NCBI GenBank assembly: GCA_023382975.1
Contig: JAHDXO010000026.1
Span: 1-46,986, forward strand
Direction of reading: 5' to 3'
DNA length: 46,986 nt
Origin: Pirellulaceae bacterium
GTDB lineage: Bacteria; Planctomycetota; Planctomycetia; Pirellulales; Pirellulaceae
Shown: positions 33,601-42,254 of the stretch, piece by piece
Layout of the letters: the number at the start of each line of letters is the position of its first letter
How positions within the stretch are numbered: the stretch's first letter is position 1
Program-made: the position numbers and the translations under genes
Notes under the pieces: model-generated
Database searches by the model: none
The model's input: the letters and a program-made list of their open reading frames with translations, nothing else
Told to the model about the DNA's origin: nothing

Positions 33601-36143
33601 ACGGCACCGCGGCTTCCGACGGGTTGCTGGTCGAATTCTCCAGCGAAGACCTGACCCGGGCCGTCGAGCGTTCCCCCGTCCTGCAGGCCCAGATCAAAGA
33701 TCCTCTGGCCGCCATCGACCGCGGGCTGATGTACCTGCACGAGCAGGACTGCTTGATCCTGGAACACGGCTTGTCGATCTTCCGCCAGGCGATGACCATC
33801 CGGCTGCTGTCCGAGTCCCGGGGACGCCGGTACACGCAGGGCGACTTCGATCCGCTCCAACGCCACTATCAGGAACGGATTCTGCAAGTTCACGTGATGT
33901 GCGAGTACGCGCGGCGCGGGATCGAATCGATCAAGCAGGGACTGCAACTGGTGCTGGCCTATTTCCAGCAACCTCGCGCCGAATTCCTTAACGACCATTT
34001 CGCCGACCGCCAGGAGATGCTCCAGCGGGCCGTCACGCACGAAGCCTATCAACAGATCGTCGACGACCTCCACCACCCGACCCAGCAAGCCGTCGTTGCG
34101 GCCTCGCCCGAGGACAACTTGCTGATTCTGGCCGGTCCCGGCTCGGGCAAGACCCGTGTGGTGGTCCACCGCGTCGCATTTCTGGTGCGGGTCCAGCGAG
34201 TTCCCGCCGAGCAGATCCTGGTGCTGTGCTTCAACCGGCTGGCGGCGATCCAGTTGAAGCGCCGGTTGCGGGAGTTGATCGGACCGGCGGCTGCCCGCGT
34301 CACCGTGTTGACCTACCACGCGCTGGCCGCTCGCCTGACCGGCACCTCGTTCGCGCCGAGAACAGGACTGGCTCCGGATCTTGGATCTGCGGTGCTTGTC
34401 CCGTCTTCCGAGACTCCAGCTTCAGAGCTTGCCAGTCCCGTTCTCGCTCAGCCCCTCGATCTGTCTGAGCTGATTCCGGCGGCTACGCGGATTTTGCGCG
34501 GCGAGCGGCCGGTGCCTGGCGTCGAGGCCGACGAGGTGCGCGACCGCGTGCTGACCGGATACCGGTACGTGCTGGTCGACGAGTACCAAGATATCGACCA
34601 GCAGCAGTATGATTTGATTTCGGCGCTGACCGACCGCACCGGCCAGGACGATGAGACCAAGCTGTCCATACTGGCGGTTGGCGACGACGACCAGAACATC
34701 TACACGTTTCGCGGCGCCAACGTCGAGTTCATCCGCCGCTTTCAGTCGGACTACCAGGCGCATGTCCACTGTCTGCTGGAAAACTACCGCTCGACCGGCC
34801 ACATCATCGCCGCCGCGAATCGGCTGATCGCCCACAACCGCGACCGCATGAAGACCGACCGCGAGATCCGCATCAACGCCGCTCGGCGGAACGATCCGCC
34901 CGGCGGCCTGTGGGAGCGGCTCGATCCCGTCGGGCGCGGCTGCGTTCAAGTTCTCCGGGCGGCGAGCGGGCAACATGAGGCCGAATTGATCGTCGGCGAA
35001 CTGCTGCGGCTGAGCCGTCTGAACGCCGTTCCGTGGGAAAGGGATACGACCACGGCCCCGGTCGTCCAAGACCTTTGCTGCGAAGCCCCCGACCCGACGC
35101 CCTATTGCACGGAGAGTTCGATCCCCCGCGCGCAAATGGGCGGCTTCGACTGGTCCGCCTGCGCCGTGTTGGCGCGCACTCGAGCGGCTCTGCAGGCCGT
35201 GCGTGCCGCGTGCGAACACCTTCACATCCCGGTCGTGTGGGGCTTGGACCCTGAGCGTCCGCCGCGGCTGCATCGAGTGCGCGAGATCGCCCGACTGCTG
35301 GACTGGTTGCACGAGCGGCGGCACGAAGTCTGCTGCGCTTCCCAGTTCCCGTGGCCCGATCGGGTTGGCAATCCTTGGCACCAGTTGCTGACCGAACTGC
35401 TCGAACAGTGGCGAGACGAAAGCGGCGATGCCCCGCTGCCCGTCGGCCATGCGATCGATTTTCTCTACGAGGCGCTGGCCGAACAGCGGCTCGAAGCGCG
35501 CATCGGTCGCGGCGTGTTCCTGGCCACCGTCCACGCGGCCAAGGGCATGGAATTCGATCACGTGCTGATCCCGGGCACCGCATGGACTCGCGGCAACACG
35601 CCGGAGGCTCAAGAGGAAGAGCGCCGATTGTTCTACGTCGCCATGACCCGCGCCCGGCAGACATTGACCCTGACCGCCGATCGCCATCAATCGCATCCGC
35701 ACCTCGGCCCGATCCGCGGCGACGGCTTGCTGGAACGAACCGTCGGCGACGGCTGCCGCGTTCCCGCCGGAGTCTTGCAGCGCAGCTTTGAAACGCTCGG
35801 TCCCGCCCATCTCGACCTGGGCTTTGCCGGCTCGTTCTTCCACCGCCACCCAGTTCACGCGGCGCTCGAGCAATTGGAACCAGGCAGCCCGCTGCGACTC
35901 GAAGATCGCGACGGACAAGTTGTCCTGACCGACCAGCTCGGCCGCGTCGTCGCCCGGCTATCCCAAGCCGCCCGAGCCAAGTGGCGGGACCGTCTGGACG
36001 CAATTCTGGAAACCCGCGTCGTCGCCATCCTGCAACGCCACCGCACCGACGATCAGCCCGAATACCGCGACCGCACCCGCTGCGACCATTGGGAAATCCC
36101 GATGGTCGAAGTCGTCACGACCTTGCCCACGACTCCCGCGTAG
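30642..36143 (+). CDS. Exonuclease-RecQ helicase-UvrD helicase fusion
   Basis: This giant protein has 1833 residues from the ATG at 30642. Residues 1-190 are a DnaQ-like 3'-5' exonuclease (Asp16 and Glu18 in FLDLEV, a middle Asp in AHDWPIL, and NDPVADARL near the end, where the usual catalytic His is Asn). A cysteine cluster (CGDPCCSYCC, about 301-310) precedes a RecQ core with Walker A TGGGKS (359-364), DEAH 462-465 and GRAGRDREPADC. The usual four-cysteine RecQ zinc module after the core is not seen. A UvrD/Rep core follows: GPGSGKT (1165-1171), DEYQD (1313-1317), GDDDQNIYTFRG, ENYRST, VHAAKGMEFDHV and the EEERRLFYVAMTRAR motif. It probably processes DNA ends or recombination intermediates; a defence role is possible. 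Confidence 0.9.
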   Translation: MTASLEQFLERCVFLDLEVHRNGRLARIGAVCGSHQFEWSGGTKEARREAVDDLDRFIARMDARFLAGHNLLAHDWPILQQLRPGLRLLRLPVVDTLFLSPLAFSEIPYHALVKDYRLVKDSVNDPVADARLSERVFRDQWQAFAEQTARGETDLLSLLRFCLREPMQVEDQPQGIGESSKTRTAKMAQASDARGSQPASYSALRLRTDGLVLFFEQVGARPLDAAAAQTVFERLAADRVCRFSTSGLIAQLAESQQLAALAYVAAWLGVSGGSSVLPPWVRRVLPETVRLVHRLRSIPCGDPCCSYCCEVHDPTGQLERYFGFRRFRAQPAAEDGGSLQEAIVRCAMGDQPLLAILPTGGGKSLCYQLPALVRHQRRGALTVVLSPLQALMKDQVDNFAAKTGHSSAAAINGLLTLPERGDVMERVRLGRIALLYVSPEQLRNKSTIDALKHREIGCWVFDEAHCLSKWGHDFRPDYLYAARFIRELSEKQHVPPPPVQCFTATAKTDVVEEIVKHFQQELNQDLQRFEGGIERENLRFEVQPTPAPEKFARVHELLDQRLGDDGSAVVYVATRKGAERLAEYLAAQGWLAVAFHAGLKPPDKRRIQDEFIAGQLRVICATNAFGMGIDKEDVRIVVHADMPGSLENYLQEAGRAGRDREPADCVLLYSDDDAETQFALSAISQLTPRDIRQILRGLRRKKRKSELLVITSGELLRDDEVDTSFDSQDKMADTKVKTAVAWLERAGFLEREQNSTRMYHGKPQVESLENAERRIDRMGLTDQQRRQWLAILQVLMNTEGPESLTIDRLAELPEFQTANGRPSAADEDLPADTLQVLRALDGMTRAGLIRKGISLSAYVRYRIDDDSLARLRSVSAIESALLQVMQEQEPDAEQHDWLHVSLRRLNQALLDRGVASSPELIRKLLDSLSRDGRGVAASRGSLEFRSAGKDQYRLKLHRTWALVTEISQRRREVAEVVLREILAQIPDGTAASDGLLVEFSSEDLTRAVERSPVLQAQIKDPLAAIDRGLMYLHEQDCLILEHGLSIFRQAMTIRLLSESRGRRYTQGDFDPLQRHYQERILQVHVMCEYARRGIESIKQGLQLVLAYFQQPRAEFLNDHFADRQEMLQRAVTHEAYQQIVDDLHHPTQQAVVAASPEDNLLILAGPGSGKTRVVVHRVAFLVRVQRVPAEQILVLCFNRLAAIQLKRRLRELIGPAAARVTVLTYHALAARLTGTSFAPRTGLAPDLGSAVLVPSSETPASELASPVLAQPLDLSELIPAATRILRGERPVPGVEADEVRDRVLTGYRYVLVDEYQDIDQQQYDLISALTDRTGQDDETKLSILAVGDDDQNIYTFRGANVEFIRRFQSDYQAHVHCLLENYRSTGHIIAAANRLIAHNRDRMKTDREIRINAARRNDPPGGLWERLDPVGRGCVQVLRAASGQHEAELIVGELLRLSRLNAVPWERDTTTAPVVQDLCCEAPDPTPYCTESSIPRAQMGGFDWSACAVLARTRAALQAVRAACEHLHIPVVWGLDPERPPRLHRVREIARLLDWLHERRHEVCCASQFPWPDRVGNPWHQLLTELLEQWRDESGDAPLPVGHAIDFLYEALAEQRLEARIGRGVFLATVHAAKGMEFDHVLIPGTAWTRGNTPEAQEEERRLFYVAMTRARQTLTLTADRHQSHPHLGPIRGDGLLERTVGDGCRVPAGVLQRSFETLGPAHLDLGFAGSFFHRHPVHAALEQLEPGSPLRLEDRDGQVVLTDQLGRVVARLSQAARAKWRDRLDAILETRVVAILQRHRTDDQPEYRDRTRCDHWEIPMVEVVTTLPTTPA

Positions 36144-37087
36144 AATCCTGGTGTTCTGAACGTCACGGTTCCGTCCACAGCAGACTACCGGCAGCCAGGT
36201 CCTGCGTTCGCTGCTGCTGCGGTGGGTCGTCGCTAAGAAACCTACATCACGTGGGTCGGGATCTCCAAGACCGACGCGGTCTTGTTGAGGCTCCTTCGAA
36301 GCATCGTCTCTCGTCGAACAAGCAATCGACGGAAGATCTCAAAACGATGCCAAACACTCCAAGGTTTGAATGTTCTGGACCCGACGGTCGTGCGGAGCCG
36401 TCGGCGGGGCAGCGGCCGTGAAGCATTTCGGTAGCCGAATTCGTGAGAATTCGGATGATATTCGAGCATTCCGAATTCTCACGAATTCGGCTACGATCCG
36501 CTCGCAGGCTCCTTCCGCGTCGGGAAATGCTTCAGGGGCGTTGCCGACTGGGGTGCTGAGCATCTGTTCAGTTCAAGATCGTCCACTCTTGCCCCCCTAC
36601 GGCCACGAGCCGCGGGGGGTTGCTTCTTGACTTGAAACCCACGGCTGTCTCCAGGTTGTCCGAAACTAGCACGGAACAAATTTCGTTCGGGCCGCGCGAG
36701 CAACGGAATGAACCCCGTTTCTACGACGGGACCATCTCGACCGCGAGCAGCATTCGGCGGCGCAGAGAGTGATCTCGCATTGCTCGATCGTCCGAAACTT
36801 TTCGGAATTCGTCCGCAATCCCCCTCGGAATGCAGGGCGTCAGGAACCGAACCACCTCGCTTGGCATCAGAAAAAGATGCTTGGTTTCCTCGTTTCCGAA
36901 GTGCCTTCGGCATCCTTGATCGGTCCCGGATCGCGGGGAAAAAGTAGAATGGGTGGCTTCTGAAGTGACGATGACTGGGTAGTGGCGCAGTGTCGCCAAA
37001 CCAGTTGCCGACGAATTACTTTGGGTTGCCATAGTCAGAGTCCGTGGTGGTTTTCTATTGTGGGTGGTTGTCGAGCGAGAAGATCGA
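36144..37087. other. Repeat-bearing intergenic region
   Basis: This 944-base stretch has no supported gene; reading frames on both strands have erratic composition and no ribosome sites. It contains the perfect inverted repeat at 36431-36494, flanked by a second 11-bp pair (36419-36429 with 36524-36534), and a small perfect hairpin CCGAAA-CT-TTTCGG near 36793. It precedes the sigma factor gene and should hold its promoter, which I cannot place. Confidence 0.55.
36419..36534. repeat. Nested palindromic element
   Basis: A perfect 24-bp inverted repeat has arms at 36431-36454 (beginning GTAGCCGAATTCG) and 36471-36494, with a 16-base loop. Each arm contains GAATTC twice around GTGA or TCAC and so can also fold on itself. 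An outer 11-bp pair (TGAAGCATTTC and its complement) brackets it. The form resembles REP/MITE-type elements. Confidence 0.8.
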
Positions 37088-37705
37088 ATGGCTGATATGT
37101 GTGTCGAACGACTTCTGAATGAAGCGCGTCAAGGGGGCGTCGAACCGCTGGGAGAACTGTTGCAGTTGTACCGCAACTATCTGACGATCCTGGCGACGAC
37201 GCAGCTCGACCGTAGACTGCAGCGCCGGATGAACCCGTCCGACTTGGTGCAGGAGACGATGTTGGCGGCGCATCGCGATATCCGCCGGTTTCGAGGCCAC
37301 AGCGAGCGCGAATTCTTGGGTTGGCTGCGCCAGATCCTGATCTGCTGCCTGCATCATGCGGTGGAAACCCATTTGAAGACGAAGATGCGCGACGTGCGGC
37401 GCGAGGTTTCGATCGAGCAGGTGAGTGCCGCGTTGGACCGTTCCGCATTCGGCCACGGTGCCCTGCTGGTCGATCCCGGTCCCTCGCCCAGCGCCAGGTC
37501 GCGGCAGCGCGAGCGGGCGGTTGCCTTGGCGGATCAACTGGCCAAGCTGCGCCCGGAGTACCGCGACGTGATCGTGCTGCGCAATCTGCAAGGGCTGTCG
37601 TTCGACGAGATTGGCCAACGGATGGAGCGGCGTCCGGGCGCGGTCCGGATGCTGTGGTTGCGGGCGATCGACAAATTCAAACAGGTCTGCGAGCCGATCG
37701 AGTGA
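37088..37705 (+). CDS. ECF-type RNA polymerase sigma factor (planctomycete sigma-kinase type)
   Basis: This 205-residue sigma-70 family factor starts at the ATG (MADMCVERLLNEA); upstream in-frame codons lack support. Region 2 is the segment LATTQLDRRLQRRMNPSDLVQETMLAAHRDIRRF, and region 4 is the C-terminal PEYRDVIVLRNLQGLSFDEI with its HTH. The sequence PSDLVQETMLAA is typical of planctomycete ECF factors linked to Ser/Thr kinases. The kinase gene begins 2 bases after the stop (or overlaps it if GTG 37702 is used), so the pair is coupled. It would direct transcription of a specific regulon, possibly including the surface-protein genes downstream. Confidence 0.93.
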   Translation: MADMCVERLLNEARQGGVEPLGELLQLYRNYLTILATTQLDRRLQRRMNPSDLVQETMLAAHRDIRRFRGHSEREFLGWLRQILICCLHHAVETHLKTKMRDVRREVSIEQVSAALDRSAFGHGALLVDPGPSPSARSRQRERAVALADQLAKLRPEYRDVIVLRNLQGLSFDEIGQRMERRPGAVRMLWLRAIDKFKQVCEPIE

Positions 37706-37707
37706 AC

Positions 37708-40632
37708 ATGGACACCTCCGTCTTCAATCTCAGCACGGGCCCTTCGGCTCTGGAGCGTCTGACGTTCGAGCAACAAGAGCGTCTGGGGGAACTACTGGAT
37801 CGATACCTGGCGGCACTGGAGGACGGGTTGCCACTTTGCCCGGAGTCGCTTTATGCCGAGCACCCCGACTTGGCTGAAGCGCTTGAGACGTACCTGACGC
37901 GAGTTGACGAGTTGCACGACATGGCGGGCGGCTTTCGTCATTCCGCAACGCCATTACCCGACCGCGGTTCTGCATCGGCCGCTGACGCCGAAAGAACGCT
38001 GGGTGATTTCGTCTTGATCCGCGAGATCGGACGAGGCGGCATGGGGGTTGTGTACGAGGCCAGGCAGATTTCTCTCGGCCGGCGCGTGGCGCTGAAGGTC
38101 CTGCCTTTCGCCGCCGTCCTGGACCGACGGCAGATCGCGCGGTTCAACAACGAGGCGCAGGCAGCCGCTCAATTGCAGCACCCGAACATCGTCCCGGTAT
38201 TTGCCGTGGGAGCGGAGCGGGGCGTCCACTACTATGCCATGCAGTTTGTCGATGGCCAACCGCTGGATCGGGTGATCGAGGAATTGCGTGGCAAACCCCC
38301 GCTGGAGCCCATCGACGCGCGGGCGACCGACGTCGTGTTGTCCCACATGAACGACACCTTGCCGACCGAGGCAGCGTGTACGTCCACTTGCTGCTCGCCG
38401 CTGACTCGCAAATCGGGAAATCTCCGGGAGTATTTCCGCACCGTCGTGGGGTTGGGGATTCAAGCCGCCGAAGCCTTGCACGCGGCGCACGAGGACGGGG
38501 TGGTGCATCGCGACATCAAGCCTTCCAATCTGCTGCTGGACGGCGGGGGCAAGCTCTGGGTCACCGACTTCGGACTCGCCCGCTGCCAACGTGCCGAGAC
38601 TTCGTTGACCAAGTCCGGCGACATGGTCGGGACGCTGCGGTACATGAGTCCCGAGCAAACAGCGGGGCAATCGGCGTTGATCGATCACCGGACCGATATC
38701 TACTCGCTGGGCGCGACCCTGTACGAGTTGCTGACGCTGCAAGCGGCTTTTCCGGGGCACGACGGACCGGAGTTGCTCCGCCAGATCGCTCACCAGGAGC
38801 CGGAGCGTCCGGCGCGCTGGCAGCCGCAACTGCCTGCCGACCTGGAAACGGTCGTTCTCAAAGCGATGGCGAAATCGCGGGACGAACGGTACGCGACGGC
38901 CCAGCAACTTGCAGACGACTTGCGTTGCGTGCTGGACGGGAAACCCACGTTGGCCAAGCCACCGTCGAGCTTCGACCGGCTGGGCAAATGGGCGCGACGT
39001 CACCAACGGATTGTCGCATCGGTGGCCGCTGCTTGCTTGATCGCCGTCCTGGGCCTGGGCGTCAGCACCCTGATGATCGGTCGCGAGAAGCACCGCGCCG
39101 AGTTGAACTTCGAACGCGCCGAGTTGAATTATCGTCATGCCCGCGGGATCGTCGACCGCTTTGGCGCCCGGTTGGCAGAGCGGTTGGTGGAGATCCCGGG
39201 CGCCGAACAGATCCGGCGGGAACTGCTGCAGGACACGCTGCAATACTATCAGGATCTTGCGGCACAGGCCCGGGACGACCCCGCTTTGCGCGTGGATCTG
39301 GCCACCACCTACGGCAAGATGGGTGCGATCATCGAAAACATCGGATCGACGGAGGAGGCGATCGCGGCCTACGAGAGCGCCCGGGAGCTTTGGGATCAAT
39401 TGGCTGCCGAAGCGCCTCGCGAATCCGACCACCGGCGGAAACTCGCGCTGACGCTGAATCATCTTGCCATGTTGTACGCGCGGACCGGCTCTACCGACGA
39501 CGCATTCCGGGCCTATCGCGATGCGATCCGGTTGCAGCACCGGATGGTTACCGGACTGTCCGATGCGGATCTGCATCGGGGAGACTTGGCGCTGACTCAC
39601 AACAACCTGGGACTGCTGCAGCGCGAAACCGGGCGGTTCGCCGAGGCGGAGGCCTCGTTTCGTGAGGCGATTCGCGTCCAGCAGGATTTGGTCGACGCGG
39701 GACCGGAAGATGCGGAGCAACTTCGTAGCCTGGCCGCATCGTACAACAATCTGGCGAGCCTGTTCGCCCAGGACCGGCCCGAACAGGCCATCGAGTTCTA
39801 TCAGCCCGCGGTCAGCTTTCAAGAACGATCGGGTACACTGCGGACGGGCAGTCTGGCGCACCGCAGCGAATTGGCCCTGCTGTACAATAACCTCGCGACC
39901 GCCCATTCGCGCGCCGGGAGATTTGGCGAGGCAGCGTTGTCTTACGACCGAGCGGTCGAAATCCAATCACAACTGGTCGAAGCCGCTCCCGCACACAAGT
40001 CTTACTGCCACGATCTTGCTGTCAGCCACAACAACCTGGGCATGCTGCAAAGCGAACGCGGCCAGACCGAGGATGCAGGGGGATCATTCCAACAGGCCCT
40101 TCAGTTCCAAATGCGGCTGGTCGGCCAGCACCCGCAGGATGTCGATCTGCTGAGCAGCCTCGGCGGTATCTACAACAATCTGGGAATGGTGCTGGAGACA
40201 CAACACCGGTTGGAGGAAGCAGCCACCGTTTACGAGAAGTCCGTCCAGTGCCAGCAGGCTGCCATGGCGGGGGCGCCGTCGGTGGCCCGTTACCGCAGTT
40301 TCCTCAGCAAGCATTACCACAACTATGGACGCGTTCTGCGGCAATTGGGGCGCCCTGGCCAGGCCGCACAAGCCGCCTTGGCTCGCCAGGAGCTTTGGCC
40401 AGACGATCCCGACCGACTGCTGGCAGTTGCTCAGGAACTGGCCCTGGCAAGCCAGTTGTTCGTCGAGCAAGACGGAGGCGGCATCGAGGCGCAGCAATGC
40501 GCCGCTTGGTCGCTCCAGGCCCTTCGGGAAGCCGTCGCAGCCGGCTTGGACATCACGCAGGACCTGACCCGGCTGGAAGCATTTGCGGTTCTGCGAGATC
40601 ATCCGGACTTCCCGGCAATCATCCAGCGGTGA
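37708..40632 (+). CDS. Ser/Thr protein kinase with transmembrane helix and TPR domain
   Basis: This 974-residue protein has a Hanks-type kinase at residues 100-412: GRGGMG at 108-113, Lys130, Glu149, HRD at 267-269 with Lys271, DFG at 287-289, and SPEQ at 314-317. An unusual 45-residue insert (195-240, including a CTSTCC cluster) lies between the lobes. A single membrane helix follows (434-457). Residues 470-974 are TPR repeats on the far side, recognised by recurring LALTHNNLGLLQRETGRFAEAEASFREAIR-type units. The receptor-like layout suggests an external TPR sensor controlling a cytoplasmic kinase that works with the sigma factor. Acting partners are not known. Confidence 0.93.
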   Translation: MDTSVFNLSTGPSALERLTFEQQERLGELLDRYLAALEDGLPLCPESLYAEHPDLAEALETYLTRVDELHDMAGGFRHSATPLPDRGSASAADAERTLGDFVLIREIGRGGMGVVYEARQISLGRRVALKVLPFAAVLDRRQIARFNNEAQAAAQLQHPNIVPVFAVGAERGVHYYAMQFVDGQPLDRVIEELRGKPPLEPIDARATDVVLSHMNDTLPTEAACTSTCCSPLTRKSGNLREYFRTVVGLGIQAAEALHAAHEDGVVHRDIKPSNLLLDGGGKLWVTDFGLARCQRAETSLTKSGDMVGTLRYMSPEQTAGQSALIDHRTDIYSLGATLYELLTLQAAFPGHDGPELLRQIAHQEPERPARWQPQLPADLETVVLKAMAKSRDERYATAQQLADDLRCVLDGKPTLAKPPSSFDRLGKWARRHQRIVASVAAACLIAVLGLGVSTLMIGREKHRAELNFERAELNYRHARGIVDRFGARLAERLVEIPGAEQIRRELLQDTLQYYQDLAAQARDDPALRVDLATTYGKMGAIIENIGSTEEAIAAYESARELWDQLAAEAPRESDHRRKLALTLNHLAMLYARTGSTDDAFRAYRDAIRLQHRMVTGLSDADLHRGDLALTHNNLGLLQRETGRFAEAEASFREAIRVQQDLVDAGPEDAEQLRSLAASYNNLASLFAQDRPEQAIEFYQPAVSFQERSGTLRTGSLAHRSELALLYNNLATAHSRAGRFGEAALSYDRAVEIQSQLVEAAPAHKSYCHDLAVSHNNLGMLQSERGQTEDAGGSFQQALQFQMRLVGQHPQDVDLLSSLGGIYNNLGMVLETQHRLEEAATVYEKSVQCQQAAMAGAPSVARYRSFLSKHYHNYGRVLRQLGRPGQAAQAALARQELWPDDPDRLLAVAQELALASQLFVEQDGGGIEAQQCAAWSLQALREAVAAGLDITQDLTRLEAFAVLRDHPDFPAIIQR

Positions 40633-40654
40633 ATGTCGATCAAGGAACATAACC

Positions 40655-42250
40655 ATGCAAAAAGGGCTCCATCAACGGCAGGCGAAGCGGGCAAGGCGGA
40701 TGCGGACACAGCGTCCTTTCGTGCGTCGCCTGGGCATGGAACCGTTGGAATCCCGCACTGTGCTGTCAGCCGCCAACCTGGCGGTATTGATCGGCGTTCC
40801 GGAGGTTATCCCCACCGATTCGCTCCCTGCCGCCACAAGGCTCGCTCCGAGACCTGATGGACTCGCGCACTCTGTCCGCGCATCGGTTGTCGAAGCGGCC
40901 TCTCGTCCCGACGTCCGCTCTGCCCCTGCCAGCAAACCGGAACACGAGTCGTTCCGCGAACTGTTGCTCGTGCCTCCGGTCCATGCCGCGGTGCCGTCGG
41001 TGGGACAACAGCATCTGAGCGACAAGCTGTGGCAGGATTCCTTGGGCGTGCTTCCCGCAACCGGCCAGAGTCCGCAAGCAAGCCCACTGGACCTTCGCCT
41101 TCTACGCGCCGAATTCGATCACGGCACACTGACACGAAACCTCAAAAGCCACACCCCCCCGGAAGCGTTCTGGTTTGGTGGGCGTCCCACACAGTTGACC
41201 GATGCAACGACGCCGGGTTCTCCAATGCGGCCCACGTCGATGCTTGTGCTGTCCCCTGTCCCCATTGGGCTGACCGCGGATTGGTTGGCGCCCGGAGTTT
41301 CGGCGGGATCGCCTCTCGAACCAGAACTGCTCACCACGCGCCACGACATATCCCTCGCTTCCGCAGGAAGCCAGGGCAACCGGATCAGCAGCTCGCTGGT
41401 CGATCTCAACGCCCCTGCCCATTCGGCTTTTCTGGCTTATCCTGTCCCCCAGTTTACAACGATCCGGACGTCTTTGGAGGATGCCGAGGAACTCGTCCAA
41501 CTCTCCCGGTCCAACCGCTTTGCGCTGACGGGAACCGAGGGTGGCTACGTCGAACTCGGAAACATCCGGGATCTCTCGCCGTTGGCGACCGGAACTGGCT
41601 CCGACCGCGGAGACGAAGGGCCGACAGCCGGCTCGCGAACTCGAGACCTTCATGAATCGCGGCAGCCCGCAACCGAGCATCGCGGGCGGATGCTCAGATG
41701 GCTCCGTTTAGCGCCCGCAACGCTCGAACACGGGCCTGCCGACGATCGGCCAGCCGCACAATCCGGGCGAGCTGGAACCGTGTTCGATCGCGACGAGGGT
41801 GGTATGATCGTGCTGGTTGCGGCAGCAAGCTGCTCCGACGATCCGGGGGAACTCGAGACCTCGGCGACTCGTCTTCTGGTGGGAAGCGGTAGCGCAATCC
41901 CCGATCGGCATGCGGAACAGATCCAGTTGGATCTGGCAGTCGGCATGTTTTTGGATTTCGAACTGGCGACCGCCCCATCGACGAATGTTGGCTCGTCAGA
42001 TGCCACGTCGCAACAAGAACCAGCAGGGAAATCCACCGCGGACCGAAGCGAACCGTTGAGTGGTCCCGATGAGGTGACAGGCGATCAGACCGCAGCCGTT
42101 ACCATGCGGCCGCAGTTGGAGTGTACCGTAACTTTCTCGGCTATTTTCGCGGGCGCTTGCCTGCTCGCCACACCGCGCCGACCGAGATGTCGATCGCGCG
42201 ACGCATCGCAGGAAGCAATCCCTCTCCCTGAACCGGCAAGCGAAGGATGA
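40655..42250 (+). CDS. Large hypothetical surface protein with LE-x-R motif
   Basis: This 531-residue protein starts at ATG with AAGGA 8 bases upstream, 22 bases after the kinase. The N-terminus is highly basic (residues 1-27) and is followed by EPLESRTVLS (29-38), the planctomycete LEPR-XLL-like motif that also opens the two other large secreted proteins here. The body is Ser/Pro/Ala-rich, low in cysteine, with no recognised domain. Near the C-terminus is a hydrophobic stretch (VTFSAIFAGACLLA, about 490-503) followed by a basic tail, reminiscent of a membrane anchor. Probably exported and surface-anchored. The next gene starts 4 bases after its stop. Confidence 0.75.
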   Translation: MQKGLHQRQAKRARRMRTQRPFVRRLGMEPLESRTVLSAANLAVLIGVPEVIPTDSLPAATRLAPRPDGLAHSVRASVVEAASRPDVRSAPASKPEHESFRELLLVPPVHAAVPSVGQQHLSDKLWQDSLGVLPATGQSPQASPLDLRLLRAEFDHGTLTRNLKSHTPPEAFWFGGRPTQLTDATTPGSPMRPTSMLVLSPVPIGLTADWLAPGVSAGSPLEPELLTTRHDISLASAGSQGNRISSSLVDLNAPAHSAFLAYPVPQFTTIRTSLEDAEELVQLSRSNRFALTGTEGGYVELGNIRDLSPLATGTGSDRGDEGPTAGSRTRDLHESRQPATEHRGRMLRWLRLAPATLEHGPADDRPAAQSGRAGTVFDRDEGGMIVLVAAASCSDDPGELETSATRLLVGSGSAIPDRHAEQIQLDLAVGMFLDFELATAPSTNVGSSDATSQQEPAGKSTADRSEPLSGPDEVTGDQTAAVTMRPQLECTVTFSAIFAGACLLATPRRPRCRSRDASQEAIPLPEPASEG

Positions 42251-42254
42251 TGCT

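Noticed and set aside
31239..34319. 1026-residue minus-strand frame
   Set aside because: It is antisense to the exonuclease-RecQ-UvrD gene, whose helicase motifs are unmistakable.
36491..36913. 140-residue minus-strand frame in the repeat spacer
   Set aside because: It runs through palindromic repeat sequence, has no ribosome site or domain, and has low-complexity Arg/Pro/Gly composition.
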